Assembly: GCA_934155265.1 (NCBI GenBank)
Contig: CAKPGU010000002.1
Span: 62,001-126,000 of the forward strand
DNA: 64,000 nucleotides
Reading direction: 5' to 3'
Source: an uncultured Clostridia bacterium
GTDB taxonomy: Bacteria > Bacillota > Clostridia > TANB77 > CAG-508
The notes beneath the pieces were generated by a model that saw only the letters and a program-made list of their open reading frames with translations, was not told where the DNA came from and did not search any database. The number at the start of each line of letters is the position of its first letter. The first letter of the stretch is position 1. Shown in pieces: positions 42,425 through 53,060 of this stretch. The position numbers were made by a program, and so were the translations under genes.

Positions 42425-45178
42425 CTATGCGTTTTTTCCACAACAGTTCTTGTATTTCTTCCCACTTCCACATGGACAAGGATCATTACGTCCAACTTTA
42501 GGTCCATCATTAACAATAGTTCTATTAACTTCAGACTTGATTTGTTCACCATTATCTAAGCTATTAATAGCCTGTAAAGCTGCACCTGTAATTTTAGCTG
42601 CTTCCTCTCTTTTAACCTCTTCTTGTTTACGTAGATTCATAAGAATTTTAACAACATCATGTTTGATATCAAGAACCATTTCTTCAAACATATCCATACC
42701 TTCAATTCTGTATTTTACAACAGGATCTTGTTGTCCATAAGCACGAAGACCAATACCATCTTTTAGTTCATCCATTGCATCAATATGATCCATCCATTTT
42801 TGGTCAACAACTTTAAGCATAACAACTCTTTCAAGCTCTCTTAAATCTTCGCTTCCAATTTCATTTTCTTTTTCTTCATATTTTGCAGATGCTAATTCTT
42901 GAAGTTTAGCAATAATTGCATTTGAATCTTTAGAATTTTCTTTTATGAAATCAACCATTTCAACTCCAAATGTATTTCTAATATCAGTGTCAAGAGCCTC
43001 TACACTTACATCTTCATCTCCTGCAAAATATGTTAATACAACTTCTTCTGCAAGTGAATTTATCATATTTAATATATTATCTTTTAGATTTTCTCCATCA
43101 AGAACTTCACGTCTTTGTTTGTATATTATTTCTCTTTGAGCATTCATAACATCATCATATTTCAATACATTTTTTCTAATACTAAAGTTTCTTCCTTCAA
43201 CTTTCTTTTGAGCTGATTCTACTGCATTACTAATCATTCTGTTTTCAATAGGAACATTTTCATCCATTCCAATTGTATTATAAACTTTTGTGATCATGTC
43301 TCCACCAAAGATTTTCATCAAATCATCATCTAATCCTATATAGAACTTAGATTCACCTGGATCTCCTTGACGTCCACTACGTCCACGTAACTGGTTATCA
43401 ATTCTTCTTGATTCATGTCTTTCTGTTCCTATTATTTTTAGACCACCAGCTGCAATTACTTTTTCTTTTTCTTCTTTTATTTCTTCATCATATTTCTTTT
43501 CTAGTCTTTGGAATTCTTCTCTTGCTCTTAAAATATCTTGTTCATCTGTTTCATAATATGTGTTTGATTCTTCTATTAGGTTTTCTGGAACTTTGTTTTT
43601 CTTCATTTCTTGTTTTGCTAAATATTCACTATTTCCTCCAAGCATAATATCAGTACCACGACCTGCCATGTTTGTTGCAATTGTAACTGCACCAAATTTA
43701 CCAGCTTGTGCAACTATTTCTGCTTCTTTTTCATGGAATTTAGCATTTAATACTTCATGTTTTATTCCTTCTTTTTTAAGAATTCTACTTAATTTTTCAG
43801 ATTTTTCAATTGAAACTGTACCAACTAATACTGGTTGTCCTTTTTCATGACTCTCTTTTATACTTTGTACTATTGCATTAAATTTAGCATTTTCATTTTT
43901 GTAAATAACGTCATTTTGATCTTGTCTAATCATTGGCTTATTTGTTGGAATTGAAATTACATCCAAATTATATATTTCTTCGAATTCTGCTTCTTCTGTC
44001 ATAGCAGTACCAGTCATACCTGACAATTTGTCATACATTCTGAAGTAGTTTTGGAATGTTATTGTTGCAAGAGTTTTTGATTCATCTGCAATTTTAACTC
44101 CTTCTTTAGCTTCTATTGCTTGATGTAATCCATTATTATATCTTCTTCCATACATAATACGTCCTGTAAATTCATCAACAATTAAAACTTCTCCATCTTT
44201 AACGATATAGTCTATATCTTTTTTCATTACTCCATGTGCACGTAAAGCTTGATTTACATGGTGTACTAATGTTGAATTTTCTATATCATTAAAGTTTTCT
44301 AGTCTGAATGTTTCTTCTGCTTTTTTAATACCTTTTTGTGTTAATGATGCAGATTTAGCTTTTAAGTCTACAATATAATCATATTTTTCATTGTCTTCAG
44401 CTTGTTCTTCATCTTTAACATCTTCCTCAACTATTACTTTTGGTGTTAGTCTTTTTACAAAATCATTTGCCTTTTTATATAAATCTGAAGATTGATTTGC
44501 TCTACCAGATATAATAAGTGGTGTTCTAGCTTCATCAATTAAAATACTATCAATCTCGTCCACTATTGCATAATTTAAACCTCTTTGTACTAATTGATTT
44601 TTGTAAATTACCATGTTATCTCTTAAGTAATCAAATCCAAATTCATTATTAGTTCCATATGTTATATCACAAGCATATGCTTCTTGTTTTTCATTTGGCT
44701 TCATTCCTGCAATTACAAGACCAACTGAAAGACCTAAAAATTTATATAATTTTCCCATCCATTCACTATCTCTTTTAGCCAAGTAATCATTTACAGTTAT
44801 TACATGAACACCTTCTCCTGTTAAAGCATTTAAATATACTGGAAGTGTTGCTACAAGAGTTTTTCCTTCACCAGTTTTCATCTCCGCAATTCTACCTTGA
44901 TGTAAAATTATACCACCAATTAATTGAACATCAAAATGTCTTAACCCTAATACTCTTTTAGATGCTTCTCTAACTACCGCAAATGCTTCTGGTAATATAT
45001 CATCTAATGTCTTTCCTTCTTCTAATTGCTTTTTGAATTCTCCTGTTTTATTTTTTAATTGTTCATCTGTTAATTTTGATATTTCTTCTTCTAATCCATT
45101 TATTTTCTCTACTAATGGCATTACTCTTTTTACTTCTTTTTCACTATAACTTTTAAATATTTTGTTGAATATTCCCAT
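42425..45178 (-). CDS. secA: Preprotein translocase ATPase SecA
   Basis: 917 residues. Walker A is [15 protein letters not shown] (about residues 98-112), DEAD-box-like [16 protein letters not shown] follows, and the [23 protein letters not shown] helicase motifs are intact. The C-terminus ends in the SEC-C zinc motif [13 protein letters not shown]. SecA pushes secretory proteins through SecYEG at the membrane. ATG follows AGAAGGGAAATGAG. Single gene with its own structured terminator. Standard length. Confidence 0.98.
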   Translation of the reverse strand: MGIFNKIFKSYSEKEVKRVMPLVEKINGLEEEISKLTDEQLKNKTGEFKKQLEEGKTLDDILPEAFAVVREASKRVLGLRHFDVQLIGGIILHQGRIAEMKTGEGKTLVATLPVYLNALTGEGVHVITVNDYLAKRDSEWMGKLYKFLGLSVGLVIAGMKPNEKQEAYACDITYGTNNEFGFDYLRDNMVIYKNQLVQRGLNYAIVDEIDSILIDEARTPLIISGRANQSSDLYKKANDFVKRLTPKVIVEEDVKDEEQAEDNEKYDYIVDLKAKSASLTQKGIKKAEETFRLENFNDIENSTLVHHVNQALRAHGVMKKDIDYIVKDGEVLIVDEFTGRIMYGRRYNNGLHQAIEAKEGVKIADESKTLATITFQNYFRMYDKLSGMTGTAMTEEAEFEEIYNLDVISIPTNKPMIRQDQNDVIYKNENAKFNAIVQSIKESHEKGQPVLVGTVSIEKSEKLSRILKKEGIKHEVLNAKFHEKEAEIVAQAGKFGAVTIATNMAGRGTDIMLGGNSEYLAKQEMKKNKVPENLIEESNTYYETDEQDILRAREEFQRLEKKYDEEIKEEKEKVIAAGGLKIIGTERHESRRIDNQLRGRSGRQGDPGESKFYIGLDDDLMKIFGGDMITKVYNTIGMDENVPIENRMISNAVESAQKKVEGRNFSIRKNVLKYDDVMNAQREIIYKQRREVLDGENLKDNILNMINSLAEEVVLTYFAGDEDVSVEALDTDIRNTFGVEMVDFIKENSKDSNAIIAKLQELASAKYEEKENEIGSEDLRELERVVMLKVVDQKWMDHIDAMDELKDGIGLRAYGQQDPVVKYRIEGMDMFEEMVLDIKHDVVKILMNLRKQEEVKREEAAKITGAALQAINSLDNGEQIKSEVNRTIVNDGPKVGRNDPCPCGSGKKYKNCCGKNA

Positions 45179-45317
45179 TTATCTCATTTCCCTTCTTATC
45201 TCTTCGGATTTTCTGTCTTTTATACTGATATAATATATCATGCTTATTTGGAATTTTCAAGTGTTTTGATAAAATTTACCATTAGTTACACTCATTTTTG
45301 TTACAATGAAAGAAAAA

Positions 45318-45344
45318 GAGGCTTAGTGTATTTCACTAAACCTC
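45318..45344 (-). terminator. Terminator after the PhoH gene
   Basis: Stem GAGGTTTAGTG / CACTAAGCCTC with loop AAATA and a T run on the minus strand. Confidence 0.85.
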
Positions 45345-45355
45345 CATTCTTATAG

Positions 45356-46804
45356 CTACAAAATCTTTGCAGCTACATAAGCCAGCTTACTTCTTACTGA
45401 CTCTTCATTTTCAAGAGTGACCTGCCAGCACATTTCATTTCCCTTCATTTTTTCTGAAAGATATACTAAACCATTATATCTTTCATTAAGTTCCGGATTA
45501 TCGATCTGAGTTGGATCACCAAGAAAAACAAACTTAGACCCTTCTCCAGCTCGGGTTACAATACTTTTAATTACTGCAGGCTCAATATTCTGTGCCTCAT
45601 CAATAATAAAGAATGTATCTGTAATGCTTCGACCTCTTAAATGACCGATTAACTGAAGAACAATAACTCCCTGTTCTATCAGCATCCTCGCATTTTCTCT
45701 TGGAATATTTCTCTGTTCATTCATTCCTCCCTTGTCATCGTCTGCATCACTACCTAATTGTCTCTTTCTAATTGGAGTTGATACATTTTCTTTCTTTTTA
45801 GAACGTTTTTTTCCGAGAAGAATTGTCAAGTTATCCATAATTCCACCAAGATAAGGATCGAATTTCTGCTCAAGAGCTCCTGGTAAGTATCCCAGGTTTT
45901 CTTCTCTTAAAGTCTCGATTGGCGTTGTTACCAAAATCTGAGAATACACTTTGTCTCTTTCTATTGTCTGCTGTAATGCTGCAGCTAAAGAAACAATAGT
46001 CTTTCCAGTTCCAGCTCCTCCTTTTAAGATAACAATTGGAGCTTCTTCAGCCGATGTCATGAGTGCTTCAAGTGCGAAATGCTGTCCAAGTTTTTTGGCT
46101 CTAATATTATATGGATTGCATTCTGCAAATCTTAACGGTACAATCTTTTCTCCGTCATATCGAGCTAAAATTGGATGATTACATTCTTTGCTAGTAATAC
46201 TTAAGAATAAATTTGTTACCCATTCAATTTCTTTAAACCTAAAAATATCTTTTGGTAAAATATATCCTTTAGCATTAAACTCATCCATCTTTTTTGCACT
46301 TGTTTCGCATTTTACTCTTCCTCGATACTGTTCTTCTAAAGCAGGAAAAATTTCCTCCTTGAACGGCTGTGCCTTAACACCAACAGCTTCTGCCTTCATT
46401 CTAAAATTAGGATTCTTAGAAATGATGACAATTGTTGCCTTTTTGTCTCTGTTTTTCATACCGATAGCAATCTGAAGTTTTCTTCTATTAAAGCTTGAAA
46501 CTTTTCCTACTTTATCAGGTATAGAAACATCACGAAAGCCCGCTTCAAATTTCAGAACAGAACCATTTTTCTGAATTACGCCTTCCTCTTTTAAAAGGTC
46601 TGCAATTCTGAAACTTGAAAAATAGTCCAACAGCTTTTTAGCAATTCTTCCTTTTTCTGAAAACTGATCTGCAACTTCCTGAAGAGCATCAGTTCCTTCT
46701 GGAAATGGAATAATTATTTTATTATCATTTCCAAACCGAAGTGTTGAGTCCTCACTTGATATCAGTGACTGAATTCCTAAGATAAAATTTTTCTTCGTTA
46801 CCAT
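45356..46804 (-). CDS. PhoH-like ATPase, compositionally foreign
   Basis: 482 residues. The C-terminal PhoH domain has Walker A LKGGAGTGKTIVSLAAAL (about residue 255), PIETLREENLGYLPG and the Walker B-like TDTFFIIDEAQNIEP, followed by FLGDPTQIDNP. The N-terminal half is related to the PIN-like region of PhoH2 but its acidic nuclease residues are not clear. PhoH proteins are RNA-linked ATPases or helicases. The DNA is visibly G+C-richer than secA beside it. It has its own terminator and a ribosome site AAAGGAGTGACATT. Family sure, function only partly known. Confidence 0.88.
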   Translation of the reverse strand: MVTKKNFILGIQSLISSEDSTLRFGNDNKIIIPFPEGTDALQEVADQFSEKGRIAKKLLDYFSSFRIADLLKEEGVIQKNGSVLKFEAGFRDVSIPDKVGKVSSFNRRKLQIAIGMKNRDKKATIVIISKNPNFRMKAEAVGVKAQPFKEEIFPALEEQYRGRVKCETSAKKMDEFNAKGYILPKDIFRFKEIEWVTNLFLSITSKECNHPILARYDGEKIVPLRFAECNPYNIRAKKLGQHFALEALMTSAEEAPIVILKGGAGTGKTIVSLAAALQQTIERDKVYSQILVTTPIETLREENLGYLPGALEQKFDPYLGGIMDNLTILLGKKRSKKKENVSTPIRKRQLGSDADDDKGGMNEQRNIPRENARMLIEQGVIVLQLIGHLRGRSITDTFFIIDEAQNIEPAVIKSIVTRAGEGSKFVFLGDPTQIDNPELNERYNGLVYLSEKMKGNEMCWQVTLENEESVRSKLAYVAAKIL

Positions 46805-46946
46805 AATGTCACTCCTTTTTTATAAGGTCTTTAAACTTATGATATTATTCATAAATTTTATTAAAAAGTTACATAATTATTTTAACACATTTTTCTACAT
46901 AATTCAACAAATTTTACAAATTTTTCGAAAAATGCATTTATATAGT

Positions 46947-46971
46947 GTTACAGTTCACAGCCATTAAAAAT
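46947..46971. repeat. 25-bp flanking repeat, left copy
   Basis: GTTACAGTTCACAGCCATTA and the following AAAAT. Its reverse complement matches 52393-52417 at 23 of 25 bases. The two copies in inverted orientation bracket the glycan operon. Confidence 0.7.
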
Positions 46972-47002
46972 ATTATGGATATTGGAAGTGCTTCCTAGGT
47001 CA

Positions 47003-47344
47003 TCATATATAATAAACTAAAATTCCTAACAAAATCAAACCATTCCCAATAATCTTTTTCTTAGTAATTTTTTCTCCAAGAATCCTATTACTTAAAATCA
47101 TAACAAAAATATATCCTAAAGATTCTATAATTGGTTCATTTTTATATGGTACACCTTTTAATCCTAATATAACTAAAATAGTTGAAAGAACCATTAAACC
47201 ATATCCAGTTATTACATATATATTTAAATATTCCTTTAATATTGAACTATAAGTTTTAGAAGCACTTTTCTTCAATATAATTTGCGATATAGAACTTACT
47301 AAAACTGCTAAAATTAATAAACAAACATATTTACTCATCTTCAC
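47003..47344 (-). CDS. Small EamA/SMR-type membrane protein (ArnF-like), second of a pair
   Basis: 113 residues with four hydrophobic helices, closest in shape to EmrE/ArnE-ArnF small multidrug-type flippase subunits (KGVPYKNEPIIESLGYIFVMI). It overlaps the preceding similar gene by 14 bases. Pairs of such proteins flip undecaprenyl-linked sugars across the membrane in polysaccharide or aminoarabinose pathways. Here the next genes make and transfer a sugar. It is the last gene of the operon. The start lies inside the partner. Confidence 0.78.
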   Translation of the reverse strand: MKMSKYVCLLILAVLVSSISQIILKKSASKTYSSILKEYLNIYVITGYGLMVLSTILVILGLKGVPYKNEPIIESLGYIFVMILSNRILGEKITKKKIIGNGLILLGILVYYI

Positions 47345-47693
47345 TATTCACTATAATTGTACCTACAATTACAATTACTACTCCTATCACATTTTTTATT
47401 GTTATTGTTTCATTAAAAATTAATATTGCCCACACAATTGACCAAAGCAATCCCATTGCTTTATTTGCATATGCAACTGAAATATCAAACTTCTTTATCA
47501 ATTGTTGCCACACAACCGCATACACAGCTAATATTAACATTTCTAGGGCATAATATAGTATAAATTTAAATGACATAAATTCCTGCCCTGATGCAAATTT
47601 AGCAAATACTGTTGATAGTGTATATATTGCAATAACTATTTGTAGTATAAAAATTTCCTTTAACTTTGTTTTTTTCTTTATTTCATTTTCCAT
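47331..47693 (-). CDS. Small EamA/SMR-type membrane protein (ArnE-like), first of a pair
   Basis: 120 residues, four hydrophobic helices with the SMR-like SVAYANKAMGLLWSIVWAILIFNE and the closing GVVIVIVGTIIV. It is expected to form a heterodimer with the overlapping downstream protein, inferred from the coupled genes. It begins 15 bases after the ATP-grasp gene. The substrate is probably a lipid-linked sugar. Confidence 0.8.
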   Translation of the reverse strand: MENEIKKKTKLKEIFILQIVIAIYTLSTVFAKFASGQEFMSFKFILYYALEMLILAVYAVVWQQLIKKFDISVAYANKAMGLLWSIVWAILIFNETITIKNVIGVVIVIVGTIIVNSEDE

Positions 47694-47708
47694 ATAATCC
47701 CTCTTTTG

Positions 47709-48854
47709 TTATATTGCTAAAATATAATATCCATATCTTGTTGAACTATCAACTATTTTATGTGAATTTATTTCTTCTATTGGGCTCACATAATAAATAC
47801 ACTCTGGCTTTTCTTTTTGTATTTTTCCCAATTCTTCAACATCTTCTTTTGAAAAGATAAATTTAATAACTGCTTTTCTCGGCTCAACAATTTTTGTAAA
47901 ATCTGGTGCATTTCCTAAAGCAACATCAATCACCATTTTTAAGAAATCATATCCTGTAGAAATTTGTACTAGGTCTGAACCAATACAATCTCCACCCATT
48001 CTTGCACCTATCTCTATTATTTTTATTTCTCCATTAGGAGTAATTTTGAATTCTGCATGTGATGCACCATTTTCTATTTTCAAACTATTTAGACCTGCAA
48101 ATACTTCTTTTTCTATTTTTTTCATTGTTTCTTCATCTAATCCTGCAGGTTGGATATGTCCTGTTTCTATAAAATGTGGTGCACCTGTTGTTTGCTTTCT
48201 AGTTACTGTAAGTAATGTATGCTTTCCTCTGTAAGAAATACTTTCTGCACTAAATTCTTCTCCTTCAATATATTCTTCTATAATTGCTTTTTTCTCAAAA
48301 GATACACTTATAGCTTCTTCAATTGCTTTTTTCAACTCTTCACCATCTAAGTTCTCTATTTTAGTAATTGACCTGCTTCCTGATCTATCTGTTGGTTTTA
48401 CAATAATTGGCAAATTCATCTTACTTATTTGTTCTAAAGTATTTGTATCAAATTTTGATGTTTCAATAAATTTAGGAACAGATACTTTATTGGTTTGAAA
48501 GGCTTGTCTCATTTTATATTTATTAGTAGATATTTGTGTACACTCTAAACTATTACCTATAAGTCCTAATTTATCTGCTAAATAATTTACTGTTAATGTT
48601 GCCAAATCAGATGCAACTGAAATAACTGCATCTGGTTTTATTTTCTTACATTCCTCTAGAATTAAGTCTTTTTCTACTATACTTATTGGATAAAAGAAAT
48701 CAGCATATTTCGCTCCAACAGCGCCTTCTTTCCATGCAAATACATTTGTCTCATATCCCAATTCTTTTGCTTTTTTTATAAGTGGCATTTGAAAATTATT
48801 TGCACCTATAATAACTATTTTCTTCATAAAAAATTCTTCCTTCCAAACTTGCAA
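47709..48854 (-). CDS. ATP-grasp enzyme of the carbamoyl-phosphate-synthase-like family
   Basis: About 372 residues from MKKIVIIGANNFQMPLIKKA (an upstream start adds nine). A Rossmann-like N-terminus precedes the ATP-grasp domain with LPIIVKPTDRSGSRSI, IIEEYIEGEEFSAESI and the metal site IIEIGARMGGDCIGSD. These enzymes couple an acid to an amine or thiol at the cost of ATP. In a sugar operon it may add an amino acid to the amino sugar made by the aminotransferase next door. It directly adjoins that gene (no gap). Reaction inferred. Confidence 0.85.
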   Translation of the reverse strand: MQVWKEEFFMKKIVIIGANNFQMPLIKKAKELGYETNVFAWKEGAVGAKYADFFYPISIVEKDLILEECKKIKPDAVISVASDLATLTVNYLADKLGLIGNSLECTQISTNKYKMRQAFQTNKVSVPKFIETSKFDTNTLEQISKMNLPIIVKPTDRSGSRSITKIENLDGEELKKAIEEAISVSFEKKAIIEEYIEGEEFSAESISYRGKHTLLTVTRKQTTGAPHFIETGHIQPAGLDEETMKKIEKEVFAGLNSLKIENGASHAEFKITPNGEIKIIEIGARMGGDCIGSDLVQISTGYDFLKMVIDVALGNAPDFTKIVEPRKAVIKFIFSKEDVEELGKIQKEKPECIYYVSPIEEINSHKIVDSSTRYGYYILAI

Positions 48855-49985
48855 TTAGTTCTTGTAAAATTCTTTAATTGCATTTATTACTTCATCTTGT
48901 TCTTTTCTTGTTAATCCATAATACATTGGTAATCTCACAAGTCTCTCACTTTCTGAAGTTGTATATTTATCTTCTCCAAAAAATCTTCCAAATCTCATTC
49001 CAGCAGGAGAAGTATGTAATGGAATATAATGAAAAACAGCTTGAATTCCTTTTGATTTTAAATGCTCTATTAGTTTTGTTCTTTCTTCTAAATTTTTTGT
49101 TTTTATGTAAAACATATGTGCATTATGTTTGCTGTATTGTGGAACATACTGTAATGTTATATATCCATCCTCTTCTAATTTTTCTAATCCATTTTTGTAA
49201 TAATTCCATGAAGTTAATCTGTCATTATTTATCATTTCTGCTTTTTCAAGTTGAGGATACAAATATGCACAATTCAATTCACTTGGTAAATATGATGAAC
49301 CATAATCAACCCAAGTATATTTATCAATCTCTCCTCTAAAAAACTTATTTCTATTAGTTCCCTTTTCTCTGATTATTTCTGCTCTTTCTACTAGTTCTGG
49401 ATCATTAATTACAATTGCTCCACCTTCACCCATACTATAATTTTTTGTTTCATGAAAACTATAACATCCTAAATCTCCAATCGTTCCTAAATACTTGTCA
49501 TTATATTTTGCCATAATGCCTTGTGCAGCATCTTCTACTACTTTTAAATTATGCTCTTTTGCAATTTTCATTATCTTGTCCATATCTGGAGAAACACCTG
49601 CATAATGAACAACAGCAATAGCTTTAGTTTTAGATGTTATAGCTTCTTCTATTTTATTTTCATCTATGTTCATTGTTTTAGGGTTTATATCCACAAATAC
49701 TATTTTTGCACCAACCATCACAAATGCATCTGCAGTTGATACAAATGTGTATGATGGAAGTATTACTTCATCTCCTGGTTGTATATCTAACAAAATTGCA
49801 GCCATTTCTAATGCTGATGTACATGATGTTGTTAATAATATTTTTTTTGCATTAAACTTTTCTTCCATTAATTCACTACATTTTTTTGTAAATTCTCCAT
49901 CTCCACAAATTTTTCTATTTTCCGCAGCTTTTTTTATACAATTAATTGATTCATCCATATAAATTGGAACATTGAAACCTATCAT
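48855..49985 (-). CDS. WecE-type dTDP-sugar aminotransferase (DegT/DnrJ/EryC1 family)
   Basis: 376 residues. PLP-lysine region GCYSFHETKNYSMGEGG fits the WecE/RffA subgroup (catalytic Lys in ETKN), together with GDEVILPSYTFVSTADAF, VVEDAAQG and HMFYIKTKN. These transaminate a dTDP-4-keto-6-deoxyhexose to dTDP-4-amino-4,6-dideoxygalactose using glutamate. It places an amino-deoxy sugar at the centre of this operon. The start follows GAAGAGATGAA; the gene begins 16 bases after the GT-C-like gene. Confidence 0.92.
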   Translation of the reverse strand: MIGFNVPIYMDESINCIKKAAENRKICGDGEFTKKCSELMEEKFNAKKILLTTSCTSALEMAAILLDIQPGDEVILPSYTFVSTADAFVMVGAKIVFVDINPKTMNIDENKIEEAITSKTKAIAVVHYAGVSPDMDKIMKIAKEHNLKVVEDAAQGIMAKYNDKYLGTIGDLGCYSFHETKNYSMGEGGAIVINDPELVERAEIIREKGTNRNKFFRGEIDKYTWVDYGSSYLPSELNCAYLYPQLEKAEMINNDRLTSWNYYKNGLEKLEEDGYITLQYVPQYSKHNAHMFYIKTKNLEERTKLIEHLKSKGIQAVFHYIPLHTSPAGMRFGRFFGEDKYTTSESERLVRLPMYYGLTRKEQDEVINAIKEFYKN

Positions 49986-50001
49986 ATTTCATCTCTTCTT
50001 T

Positions 50002-51357
50002 CTATATTTTTTTATATGTTGGTATTATATATGCAAAAATTGCTTTAAATGATATCATTATTATTAGTGCAATTAACATTAAAACAATAGTATTTTTTAT
50101 TTTTTGAGACTTAACAAATTTTTCTAATACCTCTTCTATTCCACTAACTAAAAAATATGTAAATGGTACTATAATTCCCATTATGTATCTTCCTTGTGGT
50201 TGAAAATCACTGGTGTATGAATATATTATGCTTAAAGCAATTGGAATTATTATTGATATTACAAATATATAATTTAGTAAATATTTATTTTTTTCTTCAT
50301 TTTTATAACTAAATAACTCTTTAAATTTTAATATACACCCAACTCCTCCAATTAGCCATATTAAAAAATATGAATAATATATTTTACTCGACATAATAAT
50401 TGAATGATACCCAAATATACCAATAAAACTTTTAGCTGTCACATTCATCCATTTATCATTATGTAACATGTTCCAAAGACCTTCCCCCTCATTTTGTGGT
50501 GTTTCTCTAGTTGATGGTTTATATTCTTCCATTGCATATTTGTCACCATATTCGTTTTGTGTTCTAGTTCCTAGTATGTCTCCATCATATATTATTGCAT
50601 TTCTAACAAACCACCATCCAGCTACTGCAAATGCCACAATTGAAACTATTATTGCTTTTTGTGCTATATCTTTTACTTTCATTTTATTTGATATTGTTGA
50701 TACAAGACAAATTATTACACTACACAATATGTATCCATATGCATTATAATATGTTAATGCACAAAATCCAATAGCCAATCCTAATAATATACAATGTTTT
50801 GTTTTCCAATTACTCTCTAATCCCAAAATCCATAAATAAATTATCATTGTAGTCGCTAATATAGCAGTCGAATCATTATTTATATATGATGCTAAAAATG
50901 CTGTTATAGGCTGAAATGCAATTATAGTAATAAATAAATATTTATATTTTCCTTTATCTTTAAATAATTTATCTGCTATTTTTATTACAAAATATATTGC
51001 CAAGGTCATACTTATTGTACTAACAAGTCTTGCCGAAACAACTAAAACAAACTGATTCGTTGTAAATATTGATGCTATCTTCACAAACACAGCACCTATC
51101 ATATATGTAAGAATCGGCTGAAAAGCATAAGAAATTCCCCACATAGGATTTCTTATGCTTTCGTCTCTTCCATCAGGTATGGAATTATGTTCAAAAATAT
51201 ACTTACATATATCCCATTTCATTCCTTCATCAGGACATGAATTATAAGGTTGTGAAATTGTCCAAATTAAATAATAACAAAATACTCCTAGTAAAAATAT
51301 CATTAATATTAATTGTTTGTGTTTTTTGCATTTTTCCACTACTTCATCCATAATCAT
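50002..51357 (-). CDS. Multi-pass membrane protein, probable GT-C glycosyltransferase
   Basis: 451 residues with 10-12 membrane helices. The first outside loop has the acidic NSCPDEGMKWDICKYIFEH and an aromatic-rich region (NPMWGISYAFQP), as in ArnT/GT39-like or DUF2142 membrane transferases that use polyprenyl-phosphate sugars. It overlaps the upstream GT2 gene by one base, indicating coupled translation. It probably moves the sugar delivered by the GT2 protein to an outer surface acceptor. Exact family not fixed. Confidence 0.75.
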   Translation of the reverse strand: MIMDEVVEKCKKHKQLILMIFLLGVFCYYLIWTISQPYNSCPDEGMKWDICKYIFEHNSIPDGRDESIRNPMWGISYAFQPILTYMIGAVFVKIASIFTTNQFVLVVSARLVSTISMTLAIYFVIKIADKLFKDKGKYKYLFITIIAFQPITAFLASYINNDSTAILATTMIIYLWILGLESNWKTKHCILLGLAIGFCALTYYNAYGYILCSVIICLVSTISNKMKVKDIAQKAIIVSIVAFAVAGWWFVRNAIIYDGDILGTRTQNEYGDKYAMEEYKPSTRETPQNEGEGLWNMLHNDKWMNVTAKSFIGIFGYHSIIMSSKIYYSYFLIWLIGGVGCILKFKELFSYKNEEKNKYLLNYIFVISIIIPIALSIIYSYTSDFQPQGRYIMGIIVPFTYFLVSGIEEVLEKFVKSQKIKNTIVLMLIALIIMISFKAIFAYIIPTYKKI

Positions 51358-52304
51358 TATTTTTCAACCTTTTTACCTTTCTCTACTTTTTCTATGATAT
51401 AAGGTGGTCTCTTTCTTGCTGCATCAAATGCCCTCCATAAATACTCTCCTAAAATTCCTATAGAAAGCATTATAACTCCAAATCCTACTAACATAATTAT
51501 TATAATTGACGCATATCCTTCAACATCAATAATACCTGTCATTCTCCTATATATAATAACTATAAGCCAAATTAACGCAATAAAAAAGCTTAGAAAACCC
51601 GCTGTAGTTATCATTTTTATTGGGAAATATGAAAAGCTTAATAATGAATCATATACTAATTTTACTTTTTTAGATAAAGTCCATTTTGACTTTCCTATTT
51701 CTCTTTTTTTTCGAACATATGGCACTGTCGCAGTCTCAAAACCAGCCCATAAAATTTGACTCATTAAAGACGTATTACATTCTTGCATTTTTACTAAAAA
51801 ATCAATAACTTGTCTATCTATTAAAAAGGAATCAAACCCTCCTTTTGGCATATTATGCAATGCTAATTTTCTCATTAAAAAAGCATATAAATTAGAAAAT
51901 GCTTTTTGAGTAACAGGTTCATCTCTATCAGCTCTTACAGCTAAAACGACTTTATTTCCTTCTTCGTACTTTTTCATCATATCTAATATCATTTCAGACG
52001 GTTCTTGTAAATCAGCTGCTTTTCTTACGGCACAATCTCCTGTACATTGTGATAATCCTGCTAAAATTGCAGCATGTTCACCAAAGTTTCTTGATAACCT
52101 CATAATTTTTATATTTGAATCTATTTTAGCTAAGTCTTGCATCACTTTATAAGAACCATCTTTTGAGCCATCATCCACTAATATTAATTCATATTCAATT
52201 TCGGCTGGCAATTTTGAAAATACCTTTTCCTTCAAATCTGCATATAATGGCAAAAGGTTATCATGATTATAATATACTGGCACTACTATTGAGATTTTTT
52301 TCAT
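51357..52304 (-). CDS. Polyprenyl-phosphate glycosyltransferase (DPM1/GtrB-like GT2)
   Basis: 315 residues. GT2 motifs: ISIVVPVYYNHDNLLPLY, ILVDDGSKDGS, RNFGEHAAILAGL and the QILW(A)GF/KKREIGKSKW signature of the DPM1-GtrB type; two helices close the C-terminus (about residues 230-290). It attaches a sugar to undecaprenyl phosphate at the inner membrane face. First gene of the six-gene operon 52304 to 47003. Together with the flippase pair and the membrane transferase it makes the standard three-part lipid-linked sugar system. ATG after AAGGGGAAAAAAA. Confidence 0.92.
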   Translation of the reverse strand: MKKISIVVPVYYNHDNLLPLYADLKEKVFSKLPAEIEYELILVDDGSKDGSYKVMQDLAKIDSNIKIMRLSRNFGEHAAILAGLSQCTGDCAVRKAADLQEPSEMILDMMKKYEEGNKVVLAVRADRDEPVTQKAFSNLYAFLMRKLALHNMPKGGFDSFLIDRQVIDFLVKMQECNTSLMSQILWAGFETATVPYVRKKREIGKSKWTLSKKVKLVYDSLLSFSYFPIKMITTAGFLSFFIALIWLIVIIYRRMTGIIDVEGYASIIIIMLVGFGVIMLSIGILGEYLWRAFDAARKRPPYIIEKVEKGKKVEK

Positions 52305-52392
52305 TTTTTTTCCCCTTATTTCTATCTTTATTAACCTTTGCTATTCTATCACAATGAAATAATTAGGTCAATGATATAAATAATTAATTAAT

Positions 52393-52417
52393 AATTTTTA
52401 AGGGCTGTGAATTGTAA
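52393..52417. repeat. 25-bp flanking repeat, right copy
   Basis: Inverted copy of 46947-46971, two mismatches, with the core GGCTGTGAA. Located 88 bases upstream of the first operon gene. Confidence 0.7.
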
Positions 52418-52435
52418 CAACTTATTATAAATGTT

Positions 52436-52987
52436 TTAAAACATTCCGCTCGTAGGAACATAATCATTGCTTGGTGGCATTACAGAAGAATTATCAGGCT
52501 CAGTAGTTTCTTTTATTTCAGTTATATTAATAAATGGAATCTGTTCATTATGATATTTTCCCATTTCGATAGTACCAGTAATATTAACCCATGTACCATT
52601 AGAAAAATCACTAGCATCTTTATACTCACATAAAAATCCCACCACAACAGACTGAGTTTTGCTTTCATTAATAAACATATCCCTAGCAATAACAAATTGC
52701 TCATTTTTAAAATCTATAACTCTATATATGTAACCTGTAAAATTAACCTTCATTCCAATATACGAATCTGGATTATCATGTACAGCTTTTAATATGTTAG
52801 TATAATTATCTCCTTGAATTTCAGTTATATCTTTTGCAATTATACTATCTTTTACAATAAATTTTCCGCTTGTAAAAAATATTTTGTAAATACTTATTCC
52901 AAAAACAACCAACATAAATATTGATAGTACAACAATTATAATCTTTAGTGCTATTCCTCCATTTATTTTGAAATTGTATATAAACAT
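52436..52987 (-). CDS. Membrane-anchored protein with DUF1980-like domain
   Basis: 183 residues from ATG 52987 (MFIYNFKINGG), chosen because GTGGAGGAC precedes it; a start eight codons earlier overlaps that site. One membrane helix (about residues 12-34) is followed by an outside domain with SYIGMKVNFTGYIYR, NEQFVIARDM, VVGFLCEY and GTWVNITGTIE, like the OB-type C-terminal domain of the YcgQ/TIGR03943 family. The usual membrane partner YcgR/permease is absent. Role unknown, possibly metal or envelope related. The Pro/Ser tail is low complexity. Confidence 0.7.
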   Translation of the reverse strand: MFIYNFKINGGIALKIIIVVLSIFMLVVFGISIYKIFFTSGKFIVKDSIIAKDITEIQGDNYTNILKAVHDNPDSYIGMKVNFTGYIYRVIDFKNEQFVIARDMFINESKTQSVVVGFLCEYKDASDFSNGTWVNITGTIEMGKYHNEQIPFINITEIKETTEPDNSSVMPPSNDYVPTSGMF

Positions 52988-53060
52988 ATTAAGTCCTCCA
53001 CTTCGCTTCAATATCTTTTTTATTAAGTTTATGTGTTAGTTCATAATTTATTCATGGAAA

